This document shows, in pieces, positions 17,611 through 25,752 of a DNA stretch of 64,000 nt (its first letter is position 1; every line of letters begins with the position of its first letter). Position numbers and translations under genes: made by a program. Location of the stretch: the NCBI GenBank assembly GCA_030149295.1, contig JASBRV010000115.1, positions 21,286-85,285 of the forward strand. Direction: 5' to 3'. Origin of the DNA: Bacteriovoracales bacterium. Its GTDB lineage: Bacteria > Bdellovibrionota > Bacteriovoracia > Bacteriovoracales > Bacteriovoracaceae. The notes under the pieces were generated by a model. That model ran no database searches. It was given only the letters and a program-made list of their open reading frames with translations, and was not told the DNA's origin.

Positions 17611-18516
17611 CTATCCCCCTCCCGTCATTGCTTCTAAGGCAAGAGGAGCTCCAACCACGATAAAAACCGCTGGCACGATGAGAAAAAGCATGGGAAAAAG
17701 AATTTTTGTTGCTGCAGTTGCCCCCGCTTTTTCGACTTCAGATGACCGTTTCTGTCTTATTTCCACAGAAAGGGCTTTTAATATGGGTCCAATACTTGCT
17801 CCCACCGAGTCCGCCGCAATGAGAGTGGCACAGAAAGAAGAAATTTGAATAAGATCAATTCGCCATGCCATGTTTCTAAGGGCTTCAGCCCTTGACGCTC
17901 CGATTTGAATTTCTTTCATTAAAAGGGAAAACTCATTGGTTAGTGCAGAAGGCTTCGCTTTCTCATTAACCTTAGACATCGCCGCAATAAAATCAAGTCC
18001 GGCTTCTACGCTCAAAGCCAACATATCTACAGCAAAAGGCATATTACGAATAATCTCCTGCTGTCTTTGTTGAATTTTTCCCCTAATCCACAAATCAGGA
18101 TAGAAGTACCCAATAACAGAAATGAAGAAAATATAATTGAGAGGCCATGTCTCCTCTAAGAATGTTCTTAAAATAAGAAAGACAATAGGAAAGCCAACAA
18201 TTAGAAAAAGTTTAAAACTATAAAAATCTTCTGGTGAAAGGATTTCAGTTAACCCAGCTGAAGCCAACTTTCTTTTGTAACGTTCACGAATCTTTTTCTT
18301 ATTTTTAAAGCCTGCAACAATAGGTGTTACATATCGCCTAAAAAATGGGCGGGAGTAGCGCAAGACTATTCCATGCTGAGCAAGCGACTCTTTATCAGAG
18401 CCTGCACCTGATTCTAGTTTTTCTTGTGCCTTATACTCATCTTCTTCCTGGAACATTAAATTGGTAACCAAGAAAATAGACAACCCTGTAAGGGTCAAGG
18501 CAGCATACATTAACAT
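17611..18516 (-). CDS. TadC-like type II secretion system F-domain protein
   Basis: Inner-membrane platform protein of the Tad/Flp pilus type (301 residues). It has an N-terminal helix (MLMYAALTLTGLSIFLVTNL) and two helices in the middle. The T2SSF domain contains PFAVDMLALSVEAGLDFIAAM, EIQIGASRAEALRNMAWR and the Gly/Ala-rich VGASIGPILKAL, with a C-terminal helix pair. GAGGAG lies 6 nt before the ATG. In Tad loci TadC normally follows TadA and TadB, but here the next gene upstream is nagZ, so the partner genes are elsewhere or absent. It is first in the FHA/PP2C cluster. Confidence 0.85.
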   Translation of the reverse strand: MLMYAALTLTGLSIFLVTNLMFQEEDEYKAQEKLESGAGSDKESLAQHGIVLRYSRPFFRRYVTPIVAGFKNKKKIRERYKRKLASAGLTEILSPEDFYSFKLFLIVGFPIVFLILRTFLEETWPLNYIFFISVIGYFYPDLWIRGKIQQRQQEIIRNMPFAVDMLALSVEAGLDFIAAMSKVNEKAKPSALTNEFSLLMKEIQIGASRAEALRNMAWRIDLIQISSFCATLIAADSVGASIGPILKALSVEIRQKRSSEVEKAGATAATKILFPMLFLIVPAVFIVVGAPLALEAMTGGG

Positions 18517-18594
18517 ACGACACTCCTCGCCGTGATATAAGTATAGAATATCAAAAGGTTTTAATAGGAATTGGAGAGGGGAAAGAAAATCCTG

Positions 18595-19677
18595 TTAGGA
18601 CTGATTTTGAGCTTGCTCTATTTTTTCACGAATCTCGGCGATAAAGGACTGTGTCGCTCCAGTATTAATTTTCTTGGCAATGTCTGGAATATAAACAGGC
18701 TTATATTCACTCAAATACTCTTTTTTAGCATTCATTACTCTTTCAAGAGAAGCTTTTAATTGATCGTTCTTGAGTTTTTTAGTTTTTCTTGCTTCCTTTA
18801 AGCCTTCGAGCGCCTTTTTCGCCATGGCCATACTTCGATACTCGACAATATCTGCTCCTGCGCCAATCGCCATAACTGCAGCTTCTTCAACACCAAAATT
18901 ATCTGTAATTGCTTTCATTTCCATGTCATCAGTAATAATGAGTTTACCGTGCTTCAGCTCATCTCTTAGAAGACTATAGGCTTTTTCACTCAAAGAGGTT
19001 GGTTTTTCGGGATCAATAGCATCAACTATAAGATGGGCAACCATCACAAACTCAACTCTTGCTTTAATAGCTTTAATAAAAGGTTTAAATTCCTCATTCT
19101 TAAGCTCCTCCATACTTCTCTTAACAATAGGAAGATCAAAATGAGAATCCTTAGTCGTGCATCCGTGACCAGGAAAATGCTTAGCACAGGAAAGTATGCC
19201 ATTAGTTTGTAAGCCTCTTATGATGGAAGAAACGAACTTAGATACAGTTTCCTCATCTTTTCCAAAGGCACGGTCACCTATCACTTTATTGTTAGGGTTA
19301 TTCCAAATATCACAAACAGGTGAAAGATTAACGTTAACACCACAGGCATTTAATTCATCGGCCATTATTTTTGCAATATGAAAACAAAGCTTAGGGCTAT
19401 CAGTAAGACCGACCTCATACATAGAGGGAAACTGGGTAAAATTGTTTTTAAACCTAAATACCCTGCCTCCTTCATTATCAACTGCAATGAATAAAGGATA
19501 CTCCTGTCGAGTTTGCTGAATACTGTTTACCAGTTCAGCTAGTTGGGCGGGGTTATCGTAGTTTTCAGTAAAGAGAATAACTCCACCAATATTTTCTTTC
19601 TCAAGAAATTCTCTCTCTTCTTCTAATAGAGAAGTTCCCGAAATTCCTGTCATGACCAATTGACCTAGTTCATTCAT
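18595..19677 (-). CDS. nagZ: Beta-N-acetylglucosaminidase NagZ (GH3)
   Basis: Removes GlcNAc from anhydro-muropeptides during cell-wall recycling. The 360-residue GH3 enzyme shows FIAVDNEGGRVFRF, the loop motif KHFPGHGCTTKDSHFDLP that carries the His general acid, VMVAHLIVDAID, and the nucleophile region LIITDDMEMKAI. It has no signal peptide, as expected for the cytoplasmic enzyme. AAGG precedes the ATG by 8 nt. It lies 10 bp after a lipoprotein gene in the mreB-led run. Confidence 0.92.
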   Translation of the reverse strand: MNELGQLVMTGISGTSLLEEEREFLEKENIGGVILFTENYDNPAQLAELVNSIQQTRQEYPLFIAVDNEGGRVFRFKNNFTQFPSMYEVGLTDSPKLCFHIAKIMADELNACGVNVNLSPVCDIWNNPNNKVIGDRAFGKDEETVSKFVSSIIRGLQTNGILSCAKHFPGHGCTTKDSHFDLPIVKRSMEELKNEEFKPFIKAIKARVEFVMVAHLIVDAIDPEKPTSLSEKAYSLLRDELKHGKLIITDDMEMKAITDNFGVEEAAVMAIGAGADIVEYRSMAMAKKALEGLKEARKTKKLKNDQLKASLERVMNAKKEYLSEYKPVYIPDIAKKINTGATQSFIAEIREKIEQAQNQS

Positions 19678-19687
19678 TCATCTCACC

Positions 19688-20446
19688 TTAGTTTGGGAAA
19701 AGAGAAAATCCTTGGGCAGGCCAGAAGATTTTTGCATATTCATTGTTTTCATTAAAGAGATAAAATATAACACTTCCAGACACTGACATAGAGAAGCGAT
19801 GGTCACCTTCTTTGGTAGAACCATCATACTCTAAAACTGCTTGAACAAACGGCTCGTTCCTTAAATTAAGATATTGTTCCTGAATATAGGGATATCCGTC
19901 CCAAATAATCGTAAGCTCCAATCTACCTTGTTTTTGACGAATTGCCTTATCAACAAAGCCTGTGTACCTAATACACTCTACAACCTGGCTAAAGTAACAA
20001 AAAATACCATTTCCTCCGGGGAAAGGTACTGAGCTTCTTCCTTGCCACTGCTTTTCTGGGCTTTTCATTGAGATGAGTAATGCCCGAGATTTTATATCGA
20101 TTTTGGTCTCTGTCTGATAAAGACTACCATCAAACCAAACTTTGTACTGACTTTGAAAAGGTCTTAAAACCGGAAGCTTCCCTTTTAAAAATCCGGGAGT
20201 TGAAACAACAGTTGATTGCTCCAAGACTTTATTCTCTTGTCGTCCTTCTGGAAAAACTTTATACCGGGAAACATATGTTTTGCCATTAGGAGAAAAACCA
20301 GAACTTCTTTTAACTTCAAAAGCACCAGATTTATCTTCTAATCGCATTTGTATGGAATAATCTGGCAGAGTAGGTGATGTAGACTTTGACGAGCTACAAG
20401 ACGCTATCAAAAGTAATGAAAATCCTAACAAAGAAAAAAGTTTCAT
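19688..20446 (-). CDS. Putative lipoprotein of unknown function
   Basis: Not recognised. The 252-residue product has a lipoprotein signal peptide with lipobox LIASC (Cys17) followed by a Ser-rich spacer, so it should be anchored to a membrane facing the periplasm. The remainder is rich in aromatic and strand-forming residues. The start codon overlaps the PilZ-like gene's stop by 1 nt (TAATG), suggesting coupled expression. It lies between PilZ-like/mreB and nagZ, so an envelope role is likely but unproven. Confidence 0.75.
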   Translation of the reverse strand: MKLFSLLGFSLLLIASCSSSKSTSPTLPDYSIQMRLEDKSGAFEVKRSSGFSPNGKTYVSRYKVFPEGRQENKVLEQSTVVSTPGFLKGKLPVLRPFQSQYKVWFDGSLYQTETKIDIKSRALLISMKSPEKQWQGRSSVPFPGGNGIFCYFSQVVECIRYTGFVDKAIRQKQGRLELTIIWDGYPYIQEQYLNLRNEPFVQAVLEYDGSTKEGDHRFSMSVSGSVIFYLFNENNEYAKIFWPAQGFSLFPN

Positions 20447-21306
20447 TATTCCTCAATCAATTCTTCAAACTCTTCTTTGACTTCATCTAACTCTGTACTT
20501 TCTTGAAGTAGTCCTCCGATGTGTTTAGTTAGTTTTTCCACAGGCTTAAAGTTAAGGCCTACTTTGAAACGATTGCCATCTTGTGTGCCACTTACATAAT
20601 CAACCTTATAAACAAGGTCCGCTCCTTTTACGACAAAGATATCCCCGTCAAAAAGAATGTAGAAACTATATTTATGATCATCGCTAAAGTAACGAGATTC
20701 GGTATCATTGACAATAAAAGCTATTCCCGACTTCGAAATATCTAGCGCCCTAAAACCTATGAGATCTTCAACATCACTAATCTTCTTTTTTAAACGCTCT
20801 TTAAGCTCCTGCTTTTTCTTAACTTTATAGTCTATGTACTTTTTATCCTCATCCCTCTTTAACTCAATAACGTTACTTTCTTCTTTCTCATTTAAAACCT
20901 TAAAGTAGGCATAGACTTGGTGGTGTGGAAATGTAAGGAGTCTTTCATTACCTCTTTTTTCAGTTCTAAAAAAAGCTTTCGACAAACTAATGACTAAAGT
21001 GTCATTCACATCATCATAAGCAATTGTTCCATTTGAAAAGTAATCAGAATCTTTGAGGCTGAAATTTAGAAAAATTCTCTTTCCCACAAGGGCTTCATCA
21101 CTTTCTTTTCCCTCACTAAAAAGAGTTAAAAAATAATTTGAAAATTCTGGAGTTTTCATGGCGGAGAAATCTCTCACACGATAAAGAAGAGCCTCCTCTC
21201 CTTTTTCCCAGATTTTAATCACCTCTTTTTGTTTCGCTAACAGAGTAAGACGAGTGCTCATTTCATCTACAGTCAATTTGAGAAAGTTCGCCTTTTTCTC
21301 TGCCAT
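20446..21306 (-). CDS. PilZ-like domain protein
   Basis: A 286-residue cytoplasmic protein. The C-terminal ~100 residues (from about 185) contain FRALDISKSGIAFIV, matching the PilZ DxSxxG motif, followed by alternating strands. The upstream RxxxR motif is not clear, so binding of cyclic di-GMP is uncertain. The N-terminal half resembles the beta-rich domain that precedes PilZ in YcgR-like proteins, but only loosely. I place the start at ATG 21306 rather than the in-frame TTG one codon earlier. It lies 12 bp after mreB in the same direction. Confidence 0.65.
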   Translation of the reverse strand: MAEKKANFLKLTVDEMSTRLTLLAKQKEVIKIWEKGEEALLYRVRDFSAMKTPEFSNYFLTLFSEGKESDEALVGKRIFLNFSLKDSDYFSNGTIAYDDVNDTLVISLSKAFFRTEKRGNERLLTFPHHQVYAYFKVLNEKEESNVIELKRDEDKKYIDYKVKKKQELKERLKKKISDVEDLIGFRALDISKSGIAFIVNDTESRYFSDDHKYSFYILFDGDIFVVKGADLVYKVDYVSGTQDGNRFKVGLNFKPVEKLTKHIGGLLQESTELDEVKEEFEELIEE

Positions 21307-21318
21307 CAAATACTCAAT

Positions 21319-22356
21319 TTAAGAAAGAGTCGTTACTTGCTTTAGAAGATCAATCGATTCGAGAGCCTTACCACATCCTCGAACAACACAAGTCAAAGGA
21401 TCCTCAGCTAAGCTGACGGGGAGACCTGTCTTTTCTTTAATAAGGATGTCTAAATTAGCCAATAAAGAACCACCTCCAGCGAGGATAATTCCATTATCCA
21501 CAATATCAGCTGCTAATTCTGGCGGTGTTTTTTCAAGAGAAATCTTAATAGCTTCTACAACTTCAGAAATTGGATCGCTTAAAGCATCTCTAATTTCATC
21601 ACTTGTCACTTCAATAATCTTTGGAGCTCCTGCTATTAGATCACGGCCTTTTACTTCAAAAGATTTCACTTCCTCATCAAAAGGATATGCATTACCAATA
21701 GAAATTTTTATCGCTTCCGCAGTCCTTTCCCCAATGAGAAGGGAATACTTCTTTTTAATATACTGAGTGATCGCCTCGTCAAATTTATCCCCTGCGACAC
21801 GAACAGATTTAGAAAAGACAATGCCACCAAGAGAGATCACCGCAACCTCAGTTGTCCCCCCACCTATATCGACAATCATATTCCCACTTGGTTCTGTAAT
21901 GGGAAGACCAGCACCAATTGCTGCCGCCATAGGCTCTTCAATTAGATAAACCTCTCTCGCTCCGGCCTGCTCAGCAGACTCTTTAACGGCACGTTTTTCG
22001 ACTTGAGTAATTCCAAAGGGGATACAGATGATAATTCTTGGCTTAACAAGTTTTGATCCGGCAAGTGACTTTTGAATAAAGTAACGAAGCATCGCTTGTG
22101 TCACTTCAAAGTCAGCGATCACACCGTCTTTCATAGGCCGAATGGCCTTAATCGATCCAGGAGTTCTTCCAAGCATCTCTTTTGCTTCTTTACCAACAGC
22201 TAAAACCTTAGAGACACCCTTTACTCCTTGATGTACCGCTACCACTGATGGTTCATTAACAATAATGCCTCTATCTTTTGCATAAACGAGACAATTCGCT
22301 GTCCCTAAATCGATGGCCAAATCATTAGAAAACCAATCTAAAAATTTCTTAAACAT
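21319..22356 (-). CDS. mreB: Rod shape-determining protein MreB
   Basis: Actin-like cytoskeletal ATPase that guides lateral wall synthesis at the inner membrane. The 345-residue protein has phosphate-1 [10 protein letters not shown], the conserved [19 protein letters not shown], phosphate-2 [17 protein letters not shown] and adenosine motif ILAGGGSLL. The N-terminal MFKKFLDWF could serve as a membrane-binding amphipathic helix. AAGGA precedes the ATG by 8 nt. Unlike many bacteria, mreC and mreD do not follow; a PilZ-like gene does. Confidence 0.97.
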   Translation of the reverse strand: MFKKFLDWFSNDLAIDLGTANCLVYAKDRGIIVNEPSVVAVHQGVKGVSKVLAVGKEAKEMLGRTPGSIKAIRPMKDGVIADFEVTQAMLRYFIQKSLAGSKLVKPRIIICIPFGITQVEKRAVKESAEQAGAREVYLIEEPMAAAIGAGLPITEPSGNMIVDIGGGTTEVAVISLGGIVFSKSVRVAGDKFDEAITQYIKKKYSLLIGERTAEAIKISIGNAYPFDEEVKSFEVKGRDLIAGAPKIIEVTSDEIRDALSDPISEVVEAIKISLEKTPPELAADIVDNGIILAGGGSLLANLDILIKEKTGLPVSLAEDPLTCVVRGCGKALESIDLLKQVTTLS

Positions 22357-22376
22357 AACTCAAATCCTTCCTAAAT

Positions 22377-23372
22377 TTACCAGTGGTAATGCCTAATATT
22401 TTCACCTCGATCAGCAATGTCAGCCATGGCCTCAATTCCCAGCTCAATGTGAACATCTGTAAATTTCTTAAAAACTGACTTTGCTGACTTCTTCGTCTTA
22501 ATTCCACCCGGCTTAAGAGGGCAATCTGAAACAAGCAAGAGTGCACCAATATTCACCTTACTGACAAAGCAAGTTGTAAAAAGAGCTGCCGTTTCCATCT
22601 CAACAGCTAAAACCCTTTCTTCAATAAGATTAATCTTAAATTTTTCATCAAACTCCCAAAAACGAAAATCAGTAGAGTGAATAGTTCCCGTTCTGTATTC
22701 ATGGCCATGCTCAACTAAAATTTGAGAAACAAATTTCTGAACCTTAAAAGTGGGCAGCGCAGGCACTTGTGGTGGTAAAAAGTGGCGAGTGACACCTTCA
22801 GCTCTAATCGAAGCAATTGGTAAAATAAAGTCACCAACCTTTAATGAAGGATGAACAGCTCCACATAAACCTAAAAACAAGACAGCTTTAGGTCTAACAA
22901 CTGCTAATAGCTCGCCAATAAGAGCCGCCATTGCCGAGCCCACACCAAACTCAATAATTGTCACTGCCGCCTTCTTACTTGAAGATGCTTTAAAGGCAGA
23001 ACCCTGAGTGTAATGAGCATCATCTAGGATGCTATTAAATCTCTCTACATAATAGTGAAAATTTGTGAGGATAACTTGTTTTTGAAAATCTTCAAAATTA
23101 TGGCCTGTGTAGCGCTCAAGCATGTCGATGGCGATGCGCTTTTTCTCATCATTACCATGAATCCGCATTGCCTTTAAAAGAGACTTCTTTACCGCAAATG
23201 AACTATTAAGGAAGTCTTCTTCTTCTTTTACTTTTGAAGAACTCTTAGAGTTAGCCTTAGATGTTTTTTTTACAGTTTTTTTCGTGGATTTCTTAGCCAC
23301 TTTTTTACTGCTTTTTTTAGTAGCTCGCCCGCTCGCATTCTTACGTGCAATCTTCTTTTTTTTGACGCTCAT
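22377..23372 (-). CDS. amn: AMP nucleosidase with histone-H1-like N-terminal tail
   Basis: Hydrolyses AMP to adenine and ribose 5-phosphate. The catalytic part (from about residue 55) is a phosphorylase-superfamily domain with LFLGLCGAVHPSLKVGDFILP, AVEMETAALFTTCF, LLLVSDCPLKPGG and the terminal NIRHYHW typical of short AMP nucleosidases. The first ~50 residues are an unusual Lys/Ser/Ala/Thr tail with five successive KKxx repeats. I start at ATG 23372, which has AGGG 6 nt upstream; the ATG two codons earlier touches that AGGG. It lies 20 bp before mreB. The tail may bind nucleic acid or ribosomes; this is inference. Confidence 0.85.
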   Translation of the reverse strand: MSVKKKKIARKNASGRATKKSSKKVAKKSTKKTVKKTSKANSKSSSKVKEEEDFLNSSFAVKKSLLKAMRIHGNDEKKRIAIDMLERYTGHNFEDFQKQVILTNFHYYVERFNSILDDAHYTQGSAFKASSSKKAAVTIIEFGVGSAMAALIGELLAVVRPKAVLFLGLCGAVHPSLKVGDFILPIASIRAEGVTRHFLPPQVPALPTFKVQKFVSQILVEHGHEYRTGTIHSTDFRFWEFDEKFKINLIEERVLAVEMETAALFTTCFVSKVNIGALLLVSDCPLKPGGIKTKKSAKSVFKKFTDVHIELGIEAMADIADRGENIRHYHW

Positions 23373-23460
23373 TGTCATCCCTGAATTTACTTCATCCCAT
23401 CCTCTAGGAAATAGTATGTAAAATTTAACACTTAGAGAGATTCAATGACAACTTTATCCC

Positions 23461-23558
23461 TATTAAAAGTAGTTAAAAGTATCCTAAGAGTCCGTTTGGC
23501 TTGCCAAGCGCATTTATCGGCCCTATTATGAGCCCCTACTTTTAATATTTTAACTACT
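23461..23558. promoter_or_regulatory. Repeated boxes framing a promoter
   Basis: Upstream of the promoter two direct copies of TTAAAAGT sit 10 bp apart (23463-23480). The segment 23461-23472 is perfectly complementary to 23536-23547 (12 bp), and 23469-23479 to 23548-23558 (11 bp). The inverted copies fall at and just after the expected transcription start of the small basic gene. This looks like paired binding sites for a regulator, or alternative pairings in DNA or RNA. Confidence 0.5.
23501..23529 (+). promoter_or_regulatory. Sigma-70-type promoter of the small basic protein gene
   Basis: TTGCCA (23501-23506), a 17-bp spacer and TATTAT (23524-23529) give near-consensus -35 and -10 boxes on the plus strand. 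The predicted start of transcription is about 23536 and the untranslated leader about 43 nt. The -35 box lies inside a small palindrome, TTGGCTTGCCAA. Confidence 0.6.
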
Positions 23559-23578
23559 AGCAGCAAAGGTTGAGTCAA

Positions 23579-23689
23579 ATGGGACGTGGTAGAAAAAAGC
23601 AAACAATCAAAATGAATCGTAAAAAGGGTCAGGCTAAGAAGAAGGCCAGAATCCAAAAAAGAATCGAAGCAGGAAAAAAGAACTCTTAA
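23579..23689 (+). CDS. Tiny highly basic protein (36 residues)
   Basis: A 36-codon ORF starting MGRGRKKQTIKMNRKKGQ and ending in IEAGKKNS, with about 16 Lys/Arg and a single short hydrophobic face. It has AAAGG 9 nt before the ATG, a near-consensus promoter upstream, and a TAA stop interlocked with that of the convergent HPr-kinase-like gene (TTAA). These signals make it a credible gene despite its length. The composition suggests an RNA- or DNA-binding peptide, perhaps ribosome-associated like other tiny basic ribosomal proteins. I cannot assign a family with certainty. Confidence 0.7.
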   Translation: MGRGRKKQTIKMNRKKGQAKKKARIQKRIEAGKKNS

Positions 23690-24717
23690 TTTTCCTCTAG
23701 GTACTCAAATAAAAATTGAGCATTTTCATCTAGCTTACTATTTGAAGCACTGTCGTGGTTCTTAAGAGTAAGCTGGATTTTTTTTGCCTTTTTTAAGAAA
23801 GAAAAAAAAGCTAAGCATCTCGATAAAACAATTTTCCCTTTAATAAGAAAATCTTTAAAACCTGGTTCCCAAAAATACTCAAAAAGTATGGGAAGACCGA
23901 ATCCAATAACACCTTCCTTCAAAATCTGAGAATAAATATTTACAAGACTGGCCGATGATACACTAAATTTATTCGTCCGATGGCCCAACATAAAGTAAGC
24001 ACTGAAGTATTCCTTTCCTATGCTTAAAGAAAGGTCTGCGATGTCAATTAACTGCTTTTCTCCATAGTGGTGTCTGATTAAGGAGTAAGATTCCGCTTTT
24101 GAAAGATTTTCTGGCAATTTAGCACTGGGCTCAAAGCCTAAGCGTAAGGGAAAAGGATAGACCTTTCCTTTGCGGTCAATAAGAGGCGAATCATCTGAAT
24201 AAAGGGAAACCCCTTCTTTACATAAGATATAAGAAAGAAGAGTTGATTTACCTGTACCCGAGGGAAAAGAGAGTAAGCAAAGTTTTCCTTCATAGGAAAA
24301 ACAAGCTCCATGAAGACGATGCATTCCTTTTAAGTCTAACAGCTTACCCACTCTACTCAAGATTACGAGATAAGCGATTTCATGAGTAGGGTGCAAGTGT
24401 TTTGACTCAATTACTACTTCGTTATTATTGAAATTGATAGAACTACAAACACCACTTGGATAAAGACAATACCTCTGGTGATCTTTTGTAAAAAACTGAA
24501 CTTTATTTTGATAAGAGAAAAGCTTCTTATCCTCTAGGTAACTTTGAATTGAATCGTTCTGGTTTACTGTAATTGAAATACTCGCTTTTTCTTCTGTCAT
24601 AGAGGATTTTCTCACAAAAAAAGAAAAGTCCTTCTCAAGTCTTGCTGCAACTTCACTCCAATCGGTGATTACCTCAACAAGTACTCCATAAAAGTCGAAT
24701 TTAAGGTTTTTTTCCAT
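23686..24717 (-). CDS. HPr-kinase-like P-loop protein
   Basis: A 343-residue protein whose middle resembles the HprK C-terminal kinase domain: LLSFPSGTGKSTLLSYIL (P-loop at residues ~152-160), then SLYSDDSPLID with acidic residues at 175-176, where HprK-type enzymes place catalytic acids. The N-terminal 130 residues match nothing I recognise. True HprK phosphorylates HPr on serine and sits with PTS genes, none of which are here; related orphans occur in peptide-modification and polysaccharide loci. Its TAA overlaps the small basic gene's stop by 4 nt. It has no clear Shine-Dalgarno sequence and diverges from a glycosyltransferase 57 bp away. Confidence 0.7.
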   Translation of the reverse strand: MEKNLKFDFYGVLVEVITDWSEVAARLEKDFSFFVRKSSMTEEKASISITVNQNDSIQSYLEDKKLFSYQNKVQFFTKDHQRYCLYPSGVCSSINFNNNEVVIESKHLHPTHEIAYLVILSRVGKLLDLKGMHRLHGACFSYEGKLCLLSFPSGTGKSTLLSYILCKEGVSLYSDDSPLIDRKGKVYPFPLRLGFEPSAKLPENLSKAESYSLIRHHYGEKQLIDIADLSLSIGKEYFSAYFMLGHRTNKFSVSSASLVNIYSQILKEGVIGFGLPILFEYFWEPGFKDFLIKGKIVLSRCLAFFSFLKKAKKIQLTLKNHDSASNSKLDENAQFLFEYLEEN

Positions 24718-24774
24718 TAGATGTTAATGATACCATTGGTTTTTAAGTAAGGCGGTTTTTTAAGGAAAGTTCTC

Positions 24775-25752
24775 TTGGAAGATTTTTCAGTCATTATAGT
24801 TACATACAAGAGAATTCAACTTCTTTCACAAATTCTTTCTCAGTTAAAGCATCTTAATTCCGTTTATGTCGTAATCAACGGCGACTTCTCCCCTACTTAT
24901 CACCAAGTTAAAAAAGATAATCCTAATGTTACCTTTTTAGAGGGGACATTTAACACTCCTGGAGAGGCAAGAAATTTTGCATTAAGAAGCGTTCATACGC
25001 CTTGGACTCTTTTCTTAGATGATGACGTCATCTTACCTGATAACTATCTTCAATATTCTAAAGAAATCATTAAATCTCTTCCTGAAGAAATTGTTTGCTT
25101 CGGTGGTCCTGATCAACCTATAAAAAATGCTAGTATTTTTCAAAAGTCATTGGGTCTCACCTTGAGCTCCCCCATGGCAACGGCTCATACAAGACTTAGG
25201 CATACAAAGGGAAAAAAAACTATCATTAATGGAAAGGAGAATAATTTAATCCTATGCCATCTTTGGATAAAAACACACTTTATTAAAGAGCATAATATTG
25301 AATTCTCTCCCCATCTCTTTAGAAATGAAGAAAACCTTCTTATTTCACAAATAACCCACCATGGCGGTAGAGCTCAATACTACCCAGATCTCAATGTCTA
25401 TCATCACAGAAAGACAAGAATTGACCATTTAACAAGAGCTGTCTTTAGTAGTGGAAAGAATCGAGTGAAATCATTTGTCATGGATAAAAAACTGTTTCAT
25501 CCTCTTTTTCTTATTCCAGCTCTGTGGGTCTTATATTTATGTTTTCTTTTAAGTGGATTTGCTTTTGAAGGAAGACTGATTCCCTTACAGGCTTATTTAA
25601 CTCTCTCAGTATTCATGAGCATAAAGGTTTCTCAAGGTAACCCAATTGCATTTCCCCTAGTTCTCTTTTATCAATTTTGGATGAATATTGTTTATGGGCT
25701 AGGAATCCTGTGGGGTCTCTTCCTCAGTCCCCTTTACCGTTTGCGCCTCTAG
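24775..25752 (+). CDS. Family 2 glycosyltransferase with C-terminal membrane helices
   Basis: Transfers a sugar from a nucleotide donor to an unknown acceptor, probably in envelope or capsule polysaccharide. The GT-A fold is visible from FSVIIVTYKR (residue 4), through GEARNFALRS, to the metal-binding LFLDDDVILPDN (Asp82-84). The last ~80 residues contain two or three membrane helices. The start is TTG at 24775 with AAGGA 8 nt upstream; no in-frame ATG begins early enough to keep the first strand. The 3' end overlaps the convergent LpoA-like gene by 54 nt. Confidence 0.85.
   Translation: MEDFSVIIVTYKRIQLLSQILSQLKHLNSVYVVINGDFSPTYHQVKKDNPNVTFLEGTFNTPGEARNFALRSVHTPWTLFLDDDVILPDNYLQYSKEIIKSLPEEIVCFGGPDQPIKNASIFQKSLGLTLSSPMATAHTRLRHTKGKKTIINGKENNLILCHLWIKTHFIKEHNIEFSPHLFRNEENLLISQITHHGGRAQYYPDLNVYHHRKTRIDHLTRAVFSSGKNRVKSFVMDKKLFHPLFLIPALWVLYLCFLLSGFAFEGRLIPLQAYLTLSVFMSIKVSQGNPIAFPLVLFYQFWMNIVYGLGILWGLFLSPLYRLRL

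Noticed and set aside
23445..23531. 28-codon frame upstream of the small basic gene, a possible leader peptide
   Set aside because: It precedes the likely transcription start at about 23536, so it would not be on that mRNA, and its ribosome site is weak.
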